A stretch of DNA of 47,488 nucleotides from Micromonospora sp. MP36. GTDB lineage: Bacteria; Actinomycetota; Actinomycetes; Mycobacteriales; Micromonosporaceae. The notes beneath the pieces are model-generated. The model saw nothing but the letters and a program-made list of their open reading frames with translations, did not search any database and was not told where the DNA came from. Shown in pieces: positions 1-8,392 of the stretch (positions within the stretch are counted from its first letter, which is position 1; the number at the start of each line of letters is the position of its first letter). The DNA lies in the NCBI RefSeq assembly GCF_008119785.1, contig NZ_VSFA01000054.1, positions 1-47,488 on the forward strand, written 5' to 3'. Both the position numbers and the translations under genes were made by a program.

Positions 1-1
1 C

Positions 2-178
2 GAGGTCACCGGCAAGCTGCTCCGCCAGCGCATCCGCCCGTACGAGGTGCCGATCAGCTACCGCGCCCGGGGCCGCGAGGAGGGCAAGAAGATCACCTGG
101 AAGGACGGCGTCGAGGCGATCTGGATCCTGGCCCGCGAGCGCGCCCGGCGCCGCCCGGTCGGCCCCGCCGCGTCCTGA
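2..178 (+). CDS. Family 2 glycosyltransferase, C-terminal end only
   Basis: The window opens inside a gene whose last 58 codons read in frame 2 to a TGA. The tail carries EVPISYRARGREEGKKITW, followed by a Lys-Asp-Gly stretch and a Trp-Ile-Leu segment. This resembles the C-terminus of actinobacterial GT2 enzymes of the polyprenyl-phosphate mannose/glucose synthase type, which load a sugar from a nucleotide donor onto a lipid carrier at the inner face of the membrane. Only this tail is visible, so the catalytic DxD region cannot be checked. Family assignment is from recall of the tail motif; donor and acceptor are unknown. A strong hairpin lies 20 bases after the stop. Confidence 0.6.
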   Translation, partial: EVTGKLLRQRIRPYEVPISYRARGREEGKKITWKDGVEAIWILARERARRRPVGPAAS

Positions 179-197
179 CCCTCGCCACACCGACGAC

Positions 198-243
198 ACG
201 GGACCCCGCCGCTCCGGCACCGGCCGGAGTTGCGGGGTCCCGT
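198..243. terminator. Bidirectional hairpin terminator between converging genes
   Basis: A perfect 12-bp stem (ACGGGACCCCGC with its complement at 232-243) encloses a second CTCCGG/CCGGAG stem. It lies between the glycosyltransferase stop (+) and the transketolase stop (-), so it can serve both strands. Confidence 0.8.
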
Positions 244-278
244 CGTTCTCGTCGCCGGAGCCGCGCCCGCGTGCTCGC

Positions 279-1166
279 TCAGGCGAGGACCGGCGACAGG
301 AACGCGTCGACCGACCGGCGCAGACCGGCCGCGTCCAGGCCGTGCCAGCGGTCGTGGTCCGCGGGGGTGCCGTAGCGGCGCAGCTCCGACCGGCCCACCC
401 CGAGGGTGAGCAGCCGGTGCGGCCGGTCGGCCAGCGCCGCGCCGACCACCCGGGCCGAGGTGCCCGCCAGGTACGGCTCGACCAGGATCACCTCGGCGCC
501 GGCGAGGGCCCGCAGCCCCGCCGTGTCGAAGGGGCGCGGCCGATGGGTGTACGCCACGGTGACCGGCAGGTCGGCGACCGCCGCGAGGGCCTGGTCCAGC
601 ACCGGCCCGACCGCCACCAGCAGCGGCGCGCCCGGCCCGGCGTCGCGGACCACCCGCAGGTCGCCCGCGTCGGGGTACGCCCGCGCGTTGCTCTGGGTGG
701 ACAGCCGCACGTACGCCGAGTCCTGCCCGCACACCACGTCGCGCAGCAGCCCCGGCACCTCGTCCCGGTGGCCGGGCACGTGCACCGTCCAGTCGTGCAG
801 GGTGTCGATCAGCGCGACGTCCGCCGGGCTGAGGTGGGTGCGGCCCGCCGCCGCCCGGTCGTACGACGCGCCGACGCTGACCAGCACCGCCCCGACCCCC
901 TGGTGGTCGAGGTCCAGCTTGATCTGCTCGTACGCCCGCTCCACCAGGAACGGCGCGTAACTGTGCACGATCGGCCGCTGCCCGGTCAGGGCGAGCCCGC
1001 CCGCCACGCCGACCATGAGCTGCTCCCGGATGCCGACGTTGATGACCCGGTCCGGGTGACGCGCGGCGGCCGGCGCGAACGCCGCGGCGGAGATGTCGGC
1101 CAGGACAATGGCGGTCCGCGGGTCGTCCAGGAAGGCGGTGGCCGTGGCCACGAAGGTGTCGCGCAT
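279..1166 (-). CDS. Transketolase, C-terminal subunit (split enzyme)
   Basis: A 295-residue protein corresponding to the pyrimidine-binding and C-terminal domains of transketolase. Near residues 40-55 it has VINVGIREQLMVGVAGGLAL, whose Glu is the residue that in this family activates the thiamine diphosphate ring. The ATG at 1166 was chosen because it begins the recognisable domain and lies two bases after the stop of the N-terminal subunit, so the two are translated as a pair. The upstream extension in this frame overlaps the partner gene and is low-complexity. Together the halves should transfer a two-carbon ketol unit between sugar phosphates. Split transketolases also occur in secondary-metabolite and unusual sugar pathways, so a role other than the central pentose phosphate cycle is possible. 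Confidence 0.85.
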   Translation of the reverse strand: MRDTFVATATAFLDDPRTAIVLADISAAAFAPAAARHPDRVINVGIREQLMVGVAGGLALTGQRPIVHSYAPFLVERAYEQIKLDLDHQGVGAVLVSVGASYDRAAAGRTHLSPADVALIDTLHDWTVHVPGHRDEVPGLLRDVVCGQDSAYVRLSTQSNARAYPDAGDLRVVRDAGPGAPLLVAVGPVLDQALAAVADLPVTVAYTHRPRPFDTAGLRALAGAEVILVEPYLAGTSARVVGAALADRPHRLLTLGVGRSELRRYGTPADHDRWHGLDAAGLRRSVDAFLSPVLA

Positions 1167-1168
1167 GA

Positions 1169-1861
1169 TCACTCCCCGTCGGTGACGACCGCGACGACGA
1201 CGTGCGGCCGGTGGTTGTCGTGCCCGGTGAGGGCGGTGTGCAGGGCCTCGTGGTCCCGGCCGGCCACGGTCGCGGCGGTCCACCCGTTCACGGTGAACCG
1301 GCTCGCCGCGCCGCCCGGCCAGCCGTGGCTCGCCGACCGGTTGTCGAGCACGATCGCGGTCAGGTTGGCCAGCCCGGTCGCCCCGGCGTACGCGATCGCC
1401 TCGTGGTTGGAGCCCTCGTCCAGCTCGGCGTCGCCGAGCAGCACGTACACCCGGGGGTCGAACCGGCCCTGGGCCCGCAGCCCGAGCGCCGTGCCCACGC
1501 CCAGGCCGAGCCCGTGCCCGAGCGACCCCGAGCCGATCTCCACGCCGGGGACCAGCAGCCGGTCCGGGTGGTCGCCGAGGCGGCTGTCCGGCCCGCCCTG
1601 GTCGTCCAGCCACGTCACCGGGACGAAGCCCTTCGCGGCGAGCAGCGCGTAGTAGCCGGCGACCGCGTGCCCCTTGGAGAGGAGGAAGCGGTCCCGGTCC
1701 GGGTCATCGACGGTCTCCGGGGTGATCCGGAGCACCCGGTCGTAGAGCACCTGGAGCACGTCCAGCGTCGAGTACACGTTCGCGCCGAACTCGCGCCCGG
1801 CACGTACCCGGTCGAGCAGCGCCCGCAGCACGGCGGGGTCGGTGGCGGTGGTCGTCGTCAT
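1169..1861 (-). CDS. Transketolase, N-terminal subunit (split enzyme)
   Basis: A 230-residue thiamine-diphosphate-binding half of transketolase. It contains LLSKGHAVAGYYALLAAKGF and the cofactor/metal loop GDAELDEGSNHEAIAYAG, both diagnostic. It is somewhat short for the family (usually about 270 residues), with a clipped N-terminus. The ATG at 1861 has a GAGG nine bases upstream. A longer start at 1888 would run through the palindromic operator, so it was rejected. It is the first gene of a two-gene unit divergent from the SoxR-like regulator, with only 46 bases between the start codons. That layout implies control by the regulator; this is inference. Confidence 0.85.
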   Translation of the reverse strand: MTTTTATDPAVLRALLDRVRAGREFGANVYSTLDVLQVLYDRVLRITPETVDDPDRDRFLLSKGHAVAGYYALLAAKGFVPVTWLDDQGGPDSRLGDHPDRLLVPGVEIGSGSLGHGLGLGVGTALGLRAQGRFDPRVYVLLGDAELDEGSNHEAIAYAGATGLANLTAIVLDNRSASHGWPGGAASRFTVNGWTAATVAGRDHEALHTALTGHDNHRPHVVVAVVTDGE

Positions 1862-1874
1862 GCGGCTAGCCTCG

Positions 1875-1896
1875 GAGTTGAAGCGCACTTCAACTC
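1875..1896. promoter_or_regulatory. Palindromic operator, probable SoxR-family site
   Basis: A 22-base dyad with 9-bp arms GAGTTGAAG and CTTCAACTC around a 4-base centre. It lies in the 46-bp gap between the divergent transketolase and soxR-like starts. The AAG-N4-CTT core matches the dyad style of MerR/SoxR boxes. It must be shared by both promoters. Confidence 0.75.
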
Positions 1897-1907
1897 AAGG
1901 CTCTGTG

Positions 1908-2369
1908 ATGCACGAAGCACTCACCATCGGACAGCTCTCCGCCCGCAGCGGGGTGGCCCCCTCCGCGCTGCGCTACTACGAGCGGCTCGGGCTGATCCGG
2001 TCCGAGCGGACGGGCGGCAACCAGCGCCGGTACGCCCGCACCGAGCTGCGCCGGGTGGCGTTCATCCGGATCTCGCAGCAGGTGGGCGTCTCGCTGGAGG
2101 AGATCCGCGAGGCGCTCGACTCGCTGCCGTCGTCGCGCACGCCCACCCCGGACGACTGGGCCGCCCTCTCCCGCAGTTGGCGGGACCGGCTGGACGAGAA
2201 GATCCGGCTGCTCGGCAAGCTCCGCGACGACCTGGACGGCTGCATCGGCTGCGGCTGCCTGTCGCTGCAACGGTGCACCCTCTACAACCCCGACGACTCG
2301 CTGGCCGCCGAGGGCCCGGGGGCCCGGCTCATGCTGCCCCGCCCCGACCCGGACCCGGCGCCGGCCTGA
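1908..2369 (+). CDS. soxR: SoxR-type redox-sensing MerR family regulator
   Basis: A 153-residue MerR-family protein. The winged helix-turn-helix occupies about residues 6-75 (TIGQLSARSGVAPSALRYYE). A dimerisation helix follows, then the [2Fe-2S] cluster motif CIGCGCLSLQRC, with cysteines 112, 115, 117 and 123 in the CX2CXCX5C spacing of SoxR. SoxR proteins are activated by one-electron oxidation of the cluster. In actinomycetes and pseudomonads they respond mainly to redox-active small molecules. The ATG at 1908 has AAGG seven bases upstream; earlier in-frame starts would run through the operator. It probably controls the divergent transketolase and itself. A quinone reductase converges on its 3' end. 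Confidence 0.92.
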   Translation: MHEALTIGQLSARSGVAPSALRYYERLGLIRSERTGGNQRRYARTELRRVAFIRISQQVGVSLEEIREALDSLPSSRTPTPDDWAALSRSWRDRLDEKIRLLGKLRDDLDGCIGCGCLSLQRCTLYNPDDSLAAEGPGARLMLPRPDPDPAPA

Positions 2370-2373
2370 CCGG

Positions 2374-3348
2374 TCACCGGACCAGCAGCACCTTGCCCAG
2401 GTGGTCGCTCGTCTCCATCAGCCGGTGCGCGTCGGCGGCGTCGGCCAGCTTCGCTCGGGCGTGCACCACCGGCCGGATCTTCCCGGACTCGACCAGCGGC
2501 CACACCTGCTCGCGTACCCCCCGGACAATCTCCGCCTTCTCGGGCAGCGGGCGGGAACGCAGCGCCGTCGCGTGGACCGAGCCGCGCTTGGCCAGCAGCA
2601 TCCCCAGGTCCAGTTCGCCCTTGCGGCCGCCCTGCATGCCGATCACCAGCAGCCGGCCGCCGGTGGCCAGCGCCGCCACGTTCCGCGGCAGATACGCGGC
2701 ACCCATGATGTCCAGGATCACGTCCGCGCCCCGGCCGTCGGTGACCCGGCGGACCTCCTCGACGAAGTCCTGCTCGCGGTAGTCGATCGTGTGCGCGGCC
2801 CCCAGCTCGCGCAGCCGCTCGTGCTTCCCCGCCCGGGCGGTCACCACCACCGTCGCGCCGAGCGCCCCGCCGAGCTGGATGGCGAACGTGCCGATCCCGC
2901 TGCCCCCGCCGTGCACCAGCAGGGTCTCGCCCGCGGCCAGCCGGGCGAGCTGGACCACGTTCGACCAGACCGTGCACGCCACCTCGGGCAGCGCGGCCGC
3001 GTCGACCACGTCGACGCCGCGCGGCACAGGCAGCAACTGCCCGGCCGGCACGGCCACCCGTTCGGCGTACCCGCCGCCGGCCAGCAGCGCGCAGACCTGG
3101 TCGCCCACCTGCCAGCCGGACACGCCGGGACCGAGCGCGGCGACCACCCCGGAGCACTCCAATCCCGGGTACGCCGGCGCGCCCGGCGGCGGCGGGTAGT
3201 GCCCCTGCCGTTGCAGCAGGTCGGCCCGGTTCACCGCGCTCGCCGACACCTCGACGACCACCTCGCCCGGGCCGGGCTCCGGGTCGGGCACCACCGACCA
3301 GACGAGTGCCTCGGGTCCGCCGGGTTTCGGGATCGTGATCGCGTGCAT
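2374..3348 (-). CDS. Zinc-independent NADPH:quinone oxidoreductase (MDR family)
   Basis: A 324-residue medium-chain dehydrogenase/reductase of the quinone oxidoreductase branch. The N-terminal GroES-like catalytic domain begins MHAITIPKPGGPEALVW and contains the quinone reductase signature region around ADLLQRQGHYPPPPGAP. The Rossmann fold starts at LLVHGGGSGIGTFAIQLG. The catalytic zinc ligands of alcohol dehydrogenases are absent. It should reduce quinones or enones with NADPH in the cytoplasm. The ATG at 3348 was chosen because the upstream extension is low-complexity and overlaps the kinase gene. The kinase stop lies 10 bases upstream, so the two are probably cotranscribed. Nearness to SoxR fits a redox-stress role, but it is on the opposite side of soxR from the palindrome. 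Confidence 0.88.
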   Translation of the reverse strand: MHAITIPKPGGPEALVWSVVPDPEPGPGEVVVEVSASAVNRADLLQRQGHYPPPPGAPAYPGLECSGVVAALGPGVSGWQVGDQVCALLAGGGYAERVAVPAGQLLPVPRGVDVVDAAALPEVACTVWSNVVQLARLAAGETLLVHGGGSGIGTFAIQLGGALGATVVVTARAGKHERLRELGAAHTIDYREQDFVEEVRRVTDGRGADVILDIMGAAYLPRNVAALATGGRLLVIGMQGGRKGELDLGMLLAKRGSVHATALRSRPLPEKAEIVRGVREQVWPLVESGKIRPVVHARAKLADAADAHRLMETSDHLGKVLLVR

Positions 3349-3358
3349 GGCCCCAGTC

Positions 3359-3940
3359 TTACCCGATCCGCCCGTCGGTCCACGCCCGAGCCAGGATCTC
3401 GTCCACCGTCTGCTCCGGCGTCTGCGCCGAGCTGTCCAGCCAGAGCCCGATCCGGGGCGTCTCGGCGCGGAACGCGGCATCGAAGTCGGCCACCGGCCAG
3501 TCCCCGTACCCCTGCTTGGGCCGGTCCCGCTCGCGGGCGGCGACCACCTCGGCGCGGGGCGCGAGCACCACGACCGCGAGCGGCCGGTGCCGGATCCGCT
3601 CGACCATGGCCGGCAGCTCGGTGCCGATCACGATGTCCTGGAGGACGACGGTGAAGCCCCCGGCGGCGTACCGGTCCGCCACCGTGGCGGCCAGGTCGTA
3701 GCGGAGCCGGAGCTGCCGCCACGCCTCGTCCGAGAGCTGCGCGGTCATCTCGGCGCGCCCGTTCACCACCATCCGCCGGAACACGTCACCGCGCAGGTGC
3801 ACGGAGCGTGCCAGCCGCCGGGCCAGCAGCTCGGCCACAGTGGACTTGCCCGCCGCCATGATTCCGGTGATCAGGACCACCGCCGGTGTCTCCCACACGG
3901 CGGACATCATTTCAGCGGGGTGGGATGGAGGCTCGCCCAT
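3359..3940 (-). CDS. P-loop kinase/phosphotransferase, substrate unknown
   Basis: Up to 193 residues with a Walker A motif GIMAAGKST near residues 25-33. LRGDVFRRMV and LQDIVIGTELP resemble the nucleotide/substrate segments of small AAA-like kinases, such as the chloramphenicol phosphotransferase-like and gluconate kinase-like groups. A C-terminal Arg-rich lid region (AARERDRPKQGYGDW) is present. It probably transfers phosphate from ATP to a small molecule; the substrate cannot be named. Starts at 3910 or 3907 (Met-Met-Ser) are about equally possible, since none has a convincing ribosome site. It is upstream of and close to the quinone reductase. Confidence 0.7.
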   Translation of the reverse strand: MGEPPSHPAEMMSAVWETPAVVLITGIMAAGKSTVAELLARRLARSVHLRGDVFRRMVVNGRAEMTAQLSDEAWRQLRLRYDLAATVADRYAAGGFTVVLQDIVIGTELPAMVERIRHRPLAVVVLAPRAEVVAARERDRPKQGYGDWPVADFDAAFRAETPRIGLWLDSSAQTPEQTVDEILARAWTDGRIG

Positions 3941-3995
3941 TTCCGGCCCGTGGCAGACTAGGCACGGTCACGTGCCCCCGCGGGGGACGTGCCCG

Positions 3996-4082
3996 GGAGG
4001 GTTCGCCTAGTGGCCGATGGCGCTGGTCTTGAAAACCGGTAGGGCAGCGATGTCCTCGTGGGTTCGAATCCCACACCCTCCG
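3996..4082 (+). tRNA. tRNA-Ser (anticodon UGA)
   Basis: An 87-base cloverleaf with acceptor GGAGGGT paired to ACCCTCC (4075-4081) and G as discriminator. The anticodon TGA is at 4030-4032 in loop CTTGAAA. It has the long variable arm of class II tRNAs and the GGTTCGAATCC T-arm. No CCA is encoded. Confidence 0.95.
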
Positions 4083-4175
4083 CAACCCGGGTCCCCCGCC
4101 GCGTCCCCGCGCACGGCGGGCGCTCGCGGGGTATGAAGGGGCGGAGGAATTCGCGCACTCGGAAGGATCCTCCCG

Positions 4176-4709
4176 ATGACCCTGGAACGACCGATCGCCC
4201 CCGACCCGTACGAGCTGCTGCCGACGGTGCCGTCGTTCACGCTGACCAGTGACGACGTGCGCAACGGCGAGCCGATGGACGCACGGTACGCGCACGGCAG
4301 CACCGGCGGCGAGAACGTCTCCCCGCAACTGTCCTGGTCGGGTTTCCCGGACGAGACCAGGAGCTTCGTGGTGACCTGCTTCGATCCGGACGCCCCGACC
4401 GGCAGCGGTTTCTGGCACTGGGTGCTGGTGGACGTGCCCACCTCGGTGACCGCGCTGCCCAGTGGGGTGAAGGAGAGCGACCTCGGCGGTGCCTTCAGCA
4501 TCCGCAACGACTACGGCGACACCGGCTACGGCGGCGCCGCCCCGCCGCCCGGCGACCGCCCGCACCGCTACGTCTTCGCGGTGCACGCGGTGGACGTGGA
4601 GCGCCTCGACGTGGGCCCGGCCGCCAGCCCGGCCTACGTCGGCTTCAACCTCGCGTTCCACACGCTGGCCCGGGCGGTGATCCGCCCGACGTACCAGATC
4701 GCGGAGTGA
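4176..4709 (+). CDS. PEBP family protein (YbhB/YbcL type)
   Basis: A 177-residue cytosolic-looking protein without a signal peptide. It carries the phosphatidylethanolamine-binding protein motifs ENVSPQLSW and CFDPDAPTGSGFWHWVLVDV, plus HRYVFAVHAVDVERLDV near the end. These build the anion-binding pocket of the family. Bacterial members are of unclear function, sometimes linked to kinase or protease modulation. The ATG at 4176 has AAGGAT nine bases upstream. It stands alone between tRNA-Ser and a strong terminator. Confidence 0.9.
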   Translation: MTLERPIAPDPYELLPTVPSFTLTSDDVRNGEPMDARYAHGSTGGENVSPQLSWSGFPDETRSFVVTCFDPDAPTGSGFWHWVLVDVPTSVTALPSGVKESDLGGAFSIRNDYGDTGYGGAAPPPGDRPHRYVFAVHAVDVERLDVGPAASPAYVGFNLAFHTLARAVIRPTYQIAE

Positions 4710-4735
4710 CCGGCCGCGAGCCGTGACGGACAAAG

Positions 4736-4761
4736 GGGGCCTCCGCGTCGGCGGAGGCCCC
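4736..4761. terminator. Bidirectional hairpin terminator
   Basis: A perfect 11-bp stem GGGGCCTCCGC / GCGGAGGCCCC with a four-base loop, followed by GTTT. It lies between the PEBP gene (+) and the methyltransferase gene (-). Confidence 0.85.
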
Positions 4762-4776
4762 GTTTCCGGTGCGAGC

Positions 4777-5487
4777 TCAGCCCGGGACGCGGGCGACCGC
4801 GAAGACGGACTGGCCGAACGGCGGGCGCAGCCGCTGCTCCGCCGCCTTGGTGGCGGGGAGGACCAGGCTGTCGTAGATCTTCACCATCGGGCCTTCCTTG
4901 GGCATCAGCCGGAAGACCTTGGTGGCCATGAAGTAGCCGATCAGGCCGAGCGCGTTGGCGTAGTGGATCTTCTCCACGGTGAGGCCGGCCTCGGTCATCG
5001 CCGCTGCGAGCGTCTTCCTGGTGTAGCGCCGGACGTGGCCGGTCGCGATGTCCGCCGGGCTCATCGCGAACTGGAACGCCGGCACGATGATGATCACCGC
5101 GCCGCCGGGCCGGACCAGGTCCCGCATGCTGCGCAGCGCGCCCACGTGGTCCTCGATGTGCTCCAGCACGTTGTACGACACGGCCGCGCTGTAGTCGCCG
5201 CGGTCGGAGTGCGGCAGCAGCATCTGCCGGACCTCGATGGTGGGGTGCTCGGCCAGCCGCTCCTTGAGCCGGACCAGCCGGTCCGGGTCCGCCTCGGTGG
5301 CGGTGAGCCGGGGCAGGTGCTCGGACCACTCCAGCGCGTAGTCGCCCAGCCCGCTGCCGATCTCGATGGGATTGTCACCGAGGTAGGGCACGGCCAGCTC
5401 GACGAACCACCTCCGGTGGTTGACCGCTGTCGCCAGGCCTTCGAGCACCTCGGACTGGACGCGTTGATCCCCAGTGATATCTGCCAT
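4777..5487 (-). CDS. Class I SAM-dependent methyltransferase
   Basis: A 236-residue Rossmann-fold methyltransferase. Motif I is IEIGSGLGDYALEW, followed by the acidic TATEADPDRLVRL, the post-motif AVSYNVLEHIEDHVGAL and the GGAVIIIVPAF strand. A C-terminal hydrophobic segment (ANALGLIGYFMATKVF) is typical of members that act on membrane lipids or lipid-linked sugars. The ATG at 5487 (MADITGD) has GAGG eight to ten bases upstream. The longer frame is Pro/Arg-rich and non-homologous-looking. It is divergent from the large membrane protein, with a 209-bp gap. Substrate unknown; a shared role in cell-envelope glycolipid synthesis is a guess from that neighbour. Confidence 0.85.
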   Translation of the reverse strand: MADITGDQRVQSEVLEGLATAVNHRRWFVELAVPYLGDNPIEIGSGLGDYALEWSEHLPRLTATEADPDRLVRLKERLAEHPTIEVRQMLLPHSDRGDYSAAVSYNVLEHIEDHVGALRSMRDLVRPGGAVIIIVPAFQFAMSPADIATGHVRRYTRKTLAAAMTEAGLTVEKIHYANALGLIGYFMATKVFRLMPKEGPMVKIYDSLVLPATKAAEQRLRPPFGQSVFAVARVPG

Positions 5488-5696
5488 GCGTCGATTCCTC
5501 ACGATATGACTGACCCGCGCCTGGACCGACAGAGTCAACCATCCCGATGGATGGTGCGGGAATCGGGGTACCGGGGGTGGCCGAATTGCGGTCGGGGGTG
5601 GGCACGTGATCGGCGGTCGGCGAACTCGGCACATAGTACGCCAGTACCCAGAAACATGCACGGCAGCGCCATTCCCTGACTACGCTCTGAATTGTC

Positions 5697-7508
5697 ATGA
5701 CTACTCCTGAATCGGACGCCGCCCGCGAGGGTGCCGGCGAGGACGGGCCCGACGAGGGTGGCGGGCCGGCGCGGGGAAGGTGGGTCGATGCCGCCGCCGT
5801 GCTCAGTTTCGCGCTGCTCGCCTTCTGGGTGACCGCCCGGTTCTGGGTGAATCCGGCCCACGGGGTGCGGGACAACCGCACCGATCAGGCGCAGTTCGAG
5901 TGGATGATGGCGCACGGGGCGCGGGTGCTGACCGATTTTGTCTACCCGTTCGCCTCCGACCGGATGAATGTGCCGGACGGCGTCAATTTGATGGCAAATA
6001 CGTCGGTATTATCCGTTTCATTACCAATGACGCCGATCACCTTGCTGTTCGGGCCGCGCACGGCATTTCTGGTCTTCCTCACCGTCGGAATGTTCGCCAC
6101 CGGTGTGGCCTGGTATTTCCTCCTGTCCCGGGTGCTCGTCGGGGCCTGGGGACCGGCTTGGCTCGGGGCCGGCTTCTGCGCCTTCGCGCCGGCGATGGTC
6201 TCGCACGCCAACGCCCATCCCAACATCGTCAGCCAGTTCGTGGTGCCGCTGATCATCTGGCGGACACTGCGCCTGGCCGACCCGGGCCGCTGGCTGCGCA
6301 ACGGCGTGCTGCTCGGCCTGGTGATCGTCTGGCAGGCCTTCCTCAACCTGGAGATCCTGCTGATGACCGCGATCGGGCTCGGCGTGGTGGTGGTCGCGCT
6401 CGCCGTCGGCCGGCCACCCCTGCGGCGGTCGGCCCGGACCTTCGGCGCCGGCCTCGGGGTGGCCGCCGTCGTCGCCGGGGTGCTGCTGGCGTACCCGCTC
6501 TACGTGCAGCTCTTCGGGCCCGGGGCGTACCAGGGGCTGTCCCGGCTGATCCGGGGTTACCGCACCGACCTCGCCTCGTTCGTCGCCTGGTCGCGGGAGT
6601 CGGTGGCCGGGGACGCCCGCACCAGCGCCCGGCTGGTGAAGAACGCCACCGAGGAGAACGCCTTCTTCGGCTGGCCGCTCGCCGTGCTGGTGGTCGCGCT
6701 GGTCTGGTGGCTGCGGCGCAACGCCGTGGTGCTCGGCCTGGCCGCGGCGGGACTGATCTTCGCCCTCTTCTCCCTCGGCCGGCAGATCCGCTTCGACGGG
6801 CGGGACACCGGCATCCCCGGGCCGTGGGCCGTGCTGGAGAGGCTGCCCGTGCTGCACTCGGTGGTGCCCACCCGCTGGTCGGTGGCGCTCACCCCGATCG
6901 TCGGGATCCTGCTCGCGCTCGGCGCCGACCACACCCGGCGGCTGGCCCGGCGCCACCCGGCCGCCCGCCGGCAGACCCGGTTCGCCACGGCCACGGTGCT
7001 GACCATGGCGCTGCTGCCGATCCTGCCCACCCCGCTTCCCTCGGTACGCCTCGACCCGACACCCGACTTCGTCACCTCCGGCGCCTGGCGGCCCTACGTG
7101 GCCGGCGGGCACAGCATCGTCACGCTGCCGCTGCCGGACACCGACTACGCTGACCCGCTGCGCTGGTCCGCCGAGACCCGGCTGGGCATGCCGCTGGCTC
7201 GGGGCTACTTCCTCTATCCGGACACCCGCCCCGGCGCCGGCCGGGTCGCCCTGTTCACCGCCCCGCCCCGCCCCACCAGCACCTTCTTCACCACGATCCG
7301 GCGTACCGACGGGGTGCCGCCGATCAGCCCGCAGGACCGGCTGGCGGCGCTCGACGACCTGCGCTACTGGCGGGCCGGAGCGGTGATCCTCGACCCCCGG
7401 CTGCGGCAGGCCGACGCCCTGGGCCGGGGGATGACCGCGCTGACCGGAATCGAGCCGGTGTTCACCGGCGGGGTGTGGCTCTGGGACGTCCGCCCGCTGG
7501 TCGGCTGA
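5697..7508 (+). CDS. Large polytopic membrane protein, GT-C glycosyltransferase-like
   Basis: A 603-residue protein. An acidic N-terminal tail (residues 1-25) is followed by a first membrane helix and an outer loop containing RTDQAQFEWMMAHG. About ten further hydrophobic segments follow (for example FLVFLTVGMFATGVAWYFLL and LVVALVWWLRRNAVVLGLAA), then an extracytoplasmic C-terminal domain of about 150 residues. The Asp/Glu in the first loop and the overall topology recall GT-C enzymes, which use lipid-phosphate sugars outside the membrane. This is a fold-level resemblance, not a recognised family. No clear Shine-Dalgarno precedes the ATG. The divergent methyltransferase may act in the same pathway. 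Confidence 0.75.
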   Translation: MTTPESDAAREGAGEDGPDEGGGPARGRWVDAAAVLSFALLAFWVTARFWVNPAHGVRDNRTDQAQFEWMMAHGARVLTDFVYPFASDRMNVPDGVNLMANTSVLSVSLPMTPITLLFGPRTAFLVFLTVGMFATGVAWYFLLSRVLVGAWGPAWLGAGFCAFAPAMVSHANAHPNIVSQFVVPLIIWRTLRLADPGRWLRNGVLLGLVIVWQAFLNLEILLMTAIGLGVVVVALAVGRPPLRRSARTFGAGLGVAAVVAGVLLAYPLYVQLFGPGAYQGLSRLIRGYRTDLASFVAWSRESVAGDARTSARLVKNATEENAFFGWPLAVLVVALVWWLRRNAVVLGLAAAGLIFALFSLGRQIRFDGRDTGIPGPWAVLERLPVLHSVVPTRWSVALTPIVGILLALGADHTRRLARRHPAARRQTRFATATVLTMALLPILPTPLPSVRLDPTPDFVTSGAWRPYVAGGHSIVTLPLPDTDYADPLRWSAETRLGMPLARGYFLYPDTRPGAGRVALFTAPPRPTSTFFTTIRRTDGVPPISPQDRLAALDDLRYWRAGAVILDPRLRQADALGRGMTALTGIEPVFTGGVWLWDVRPLVG

Positions 7509-7544
7509 CCCTCCCGCGCTCGGGCAGCACCGGGCGCGGTGCCG

Positions 7545-8339
7545 TCAGGAGGGGCGGACGCAGCAGCCCTGGCAGATCTTCGGCCGGGGCAGGGTGAAGG
7601 CCAGGCAGCAGGTACGCCGCTGCACGGTCGGCTCGCCGCCCGGGCCGGGCACCAACTCGACCAGGTCGCTCAGGTCGAGCGCGTCGAGCAGCGCCCCGAT
7701 GGTCTCGGTCGAGGAGCCGGGCAGCGCGTCCGAGGCACGCAGGACGCCGTGCGCGATGCCGGAGGCGACCGAGCCGAGCAGCGTACGGGTGCCGATCCGG
7801 ACCTCGGCCTGGATGGCCGCGACCAGTGGGGCGAAATGGGCGTCGAGCAGCGTGGCGCGGAGCGCGTCGAGCAGCGCGGCCTCGTCGGCGACCACCTGCA
7901 CGCCGGGAGCCCCGGCCAGCGCCAGCGGGTCGCCGGGCAGCACGGCGACCGTGGTCGAGCCGCGCAGGCCCAGGGTGAACAGTTGGTGCTGGTCCTCGAA
8001 GTGGATCAGCACGTCGGCCGGGTGCGCCAGCGGCACCCGCCGGGCCGAGGCCCAGCCGAGCACCACCGGCAACGCGGTCCAGTAGCTGTACGACTTCCAC
8101 GCCAGCGCGGCGCAGGCGTGCGGGGTGCCGCCCCAACGCCGGGCCGCCGCCCGCAGGAACGCCGGCAGCAGGGTGCCGTCGACCAGCCGGGTGGCCGGGG
8201 TCCAGCGGGCCTCGTCGCCGGTGACCAGCAGGCCGGGCGCGAGCCCGGGCAGTTGATCGGTGCCGAACATGGCGTGCAGGGTCGCGGTCACCGGGGCGAG
8301 CGGCGTGGCGACGTCCCGCCTCGGCATCACCGCTGTCAC
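7545..8339 (-). CDS. FhuF-like ferric-siderophore reductase, [2Fe-2S] C-terminus
   Basis: A 264-residue protein ending in RRTCCLAFTLPRPKICQGCC. The cysteines at 244, 245, 256 and 259 have the C-C-x10-C-x2-C pattern that binds the [2Fe-2S] cluster in FhuF and related siderophore-iron reductases. These cytoplasmic enzymes reduce Fe(III) in imported siderophores to release it. The body (ADVLIHFEDQHQLFTLGLRG) fits the ferric iron reductase family. The start at 8339 (MTAVMPRR) lies about 54 bases from a good DtxR/IdeR-type box, so iron repression is expected. It is a single gene with no siderophore genes in the window. Confidence 0.85.
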   Translation of the reverse strand: MTAVMPRRDVATPLAPVTATLHAMFGTDQLPGLAPGLLVTGDEARWTPATRLVDGTLLPAFLRAAARRWGGTPHACAALAWKSYSYWTALPVVLGWASARRVPLAHPADVLIHFEDQHQLFTLGLRGSTTVAVLPGDPLALAGAPGVQVVADEAALLDALRATLLDAHFAPLVAAIQAEVRIGTRTLLGSVASGIAHGVLRASDALPGSSTETIGALLDALDLSDLVELVPGPGGEPTVQRRTCCLAFTLPRPKICQGCCVRPS

Positions 8340-8392
8340 TGATCCGCCCCCGTCTGGTCGCGCACCGGCCGGCGCGTCTCGTCGGCCCGAAC

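Noticed and set aside
5375..5915. Minus-strand frames between the methyltransferase and the membrane protein gene
   Set aside because: They overlap the start of the membrane protein gene and have no protein-like features.
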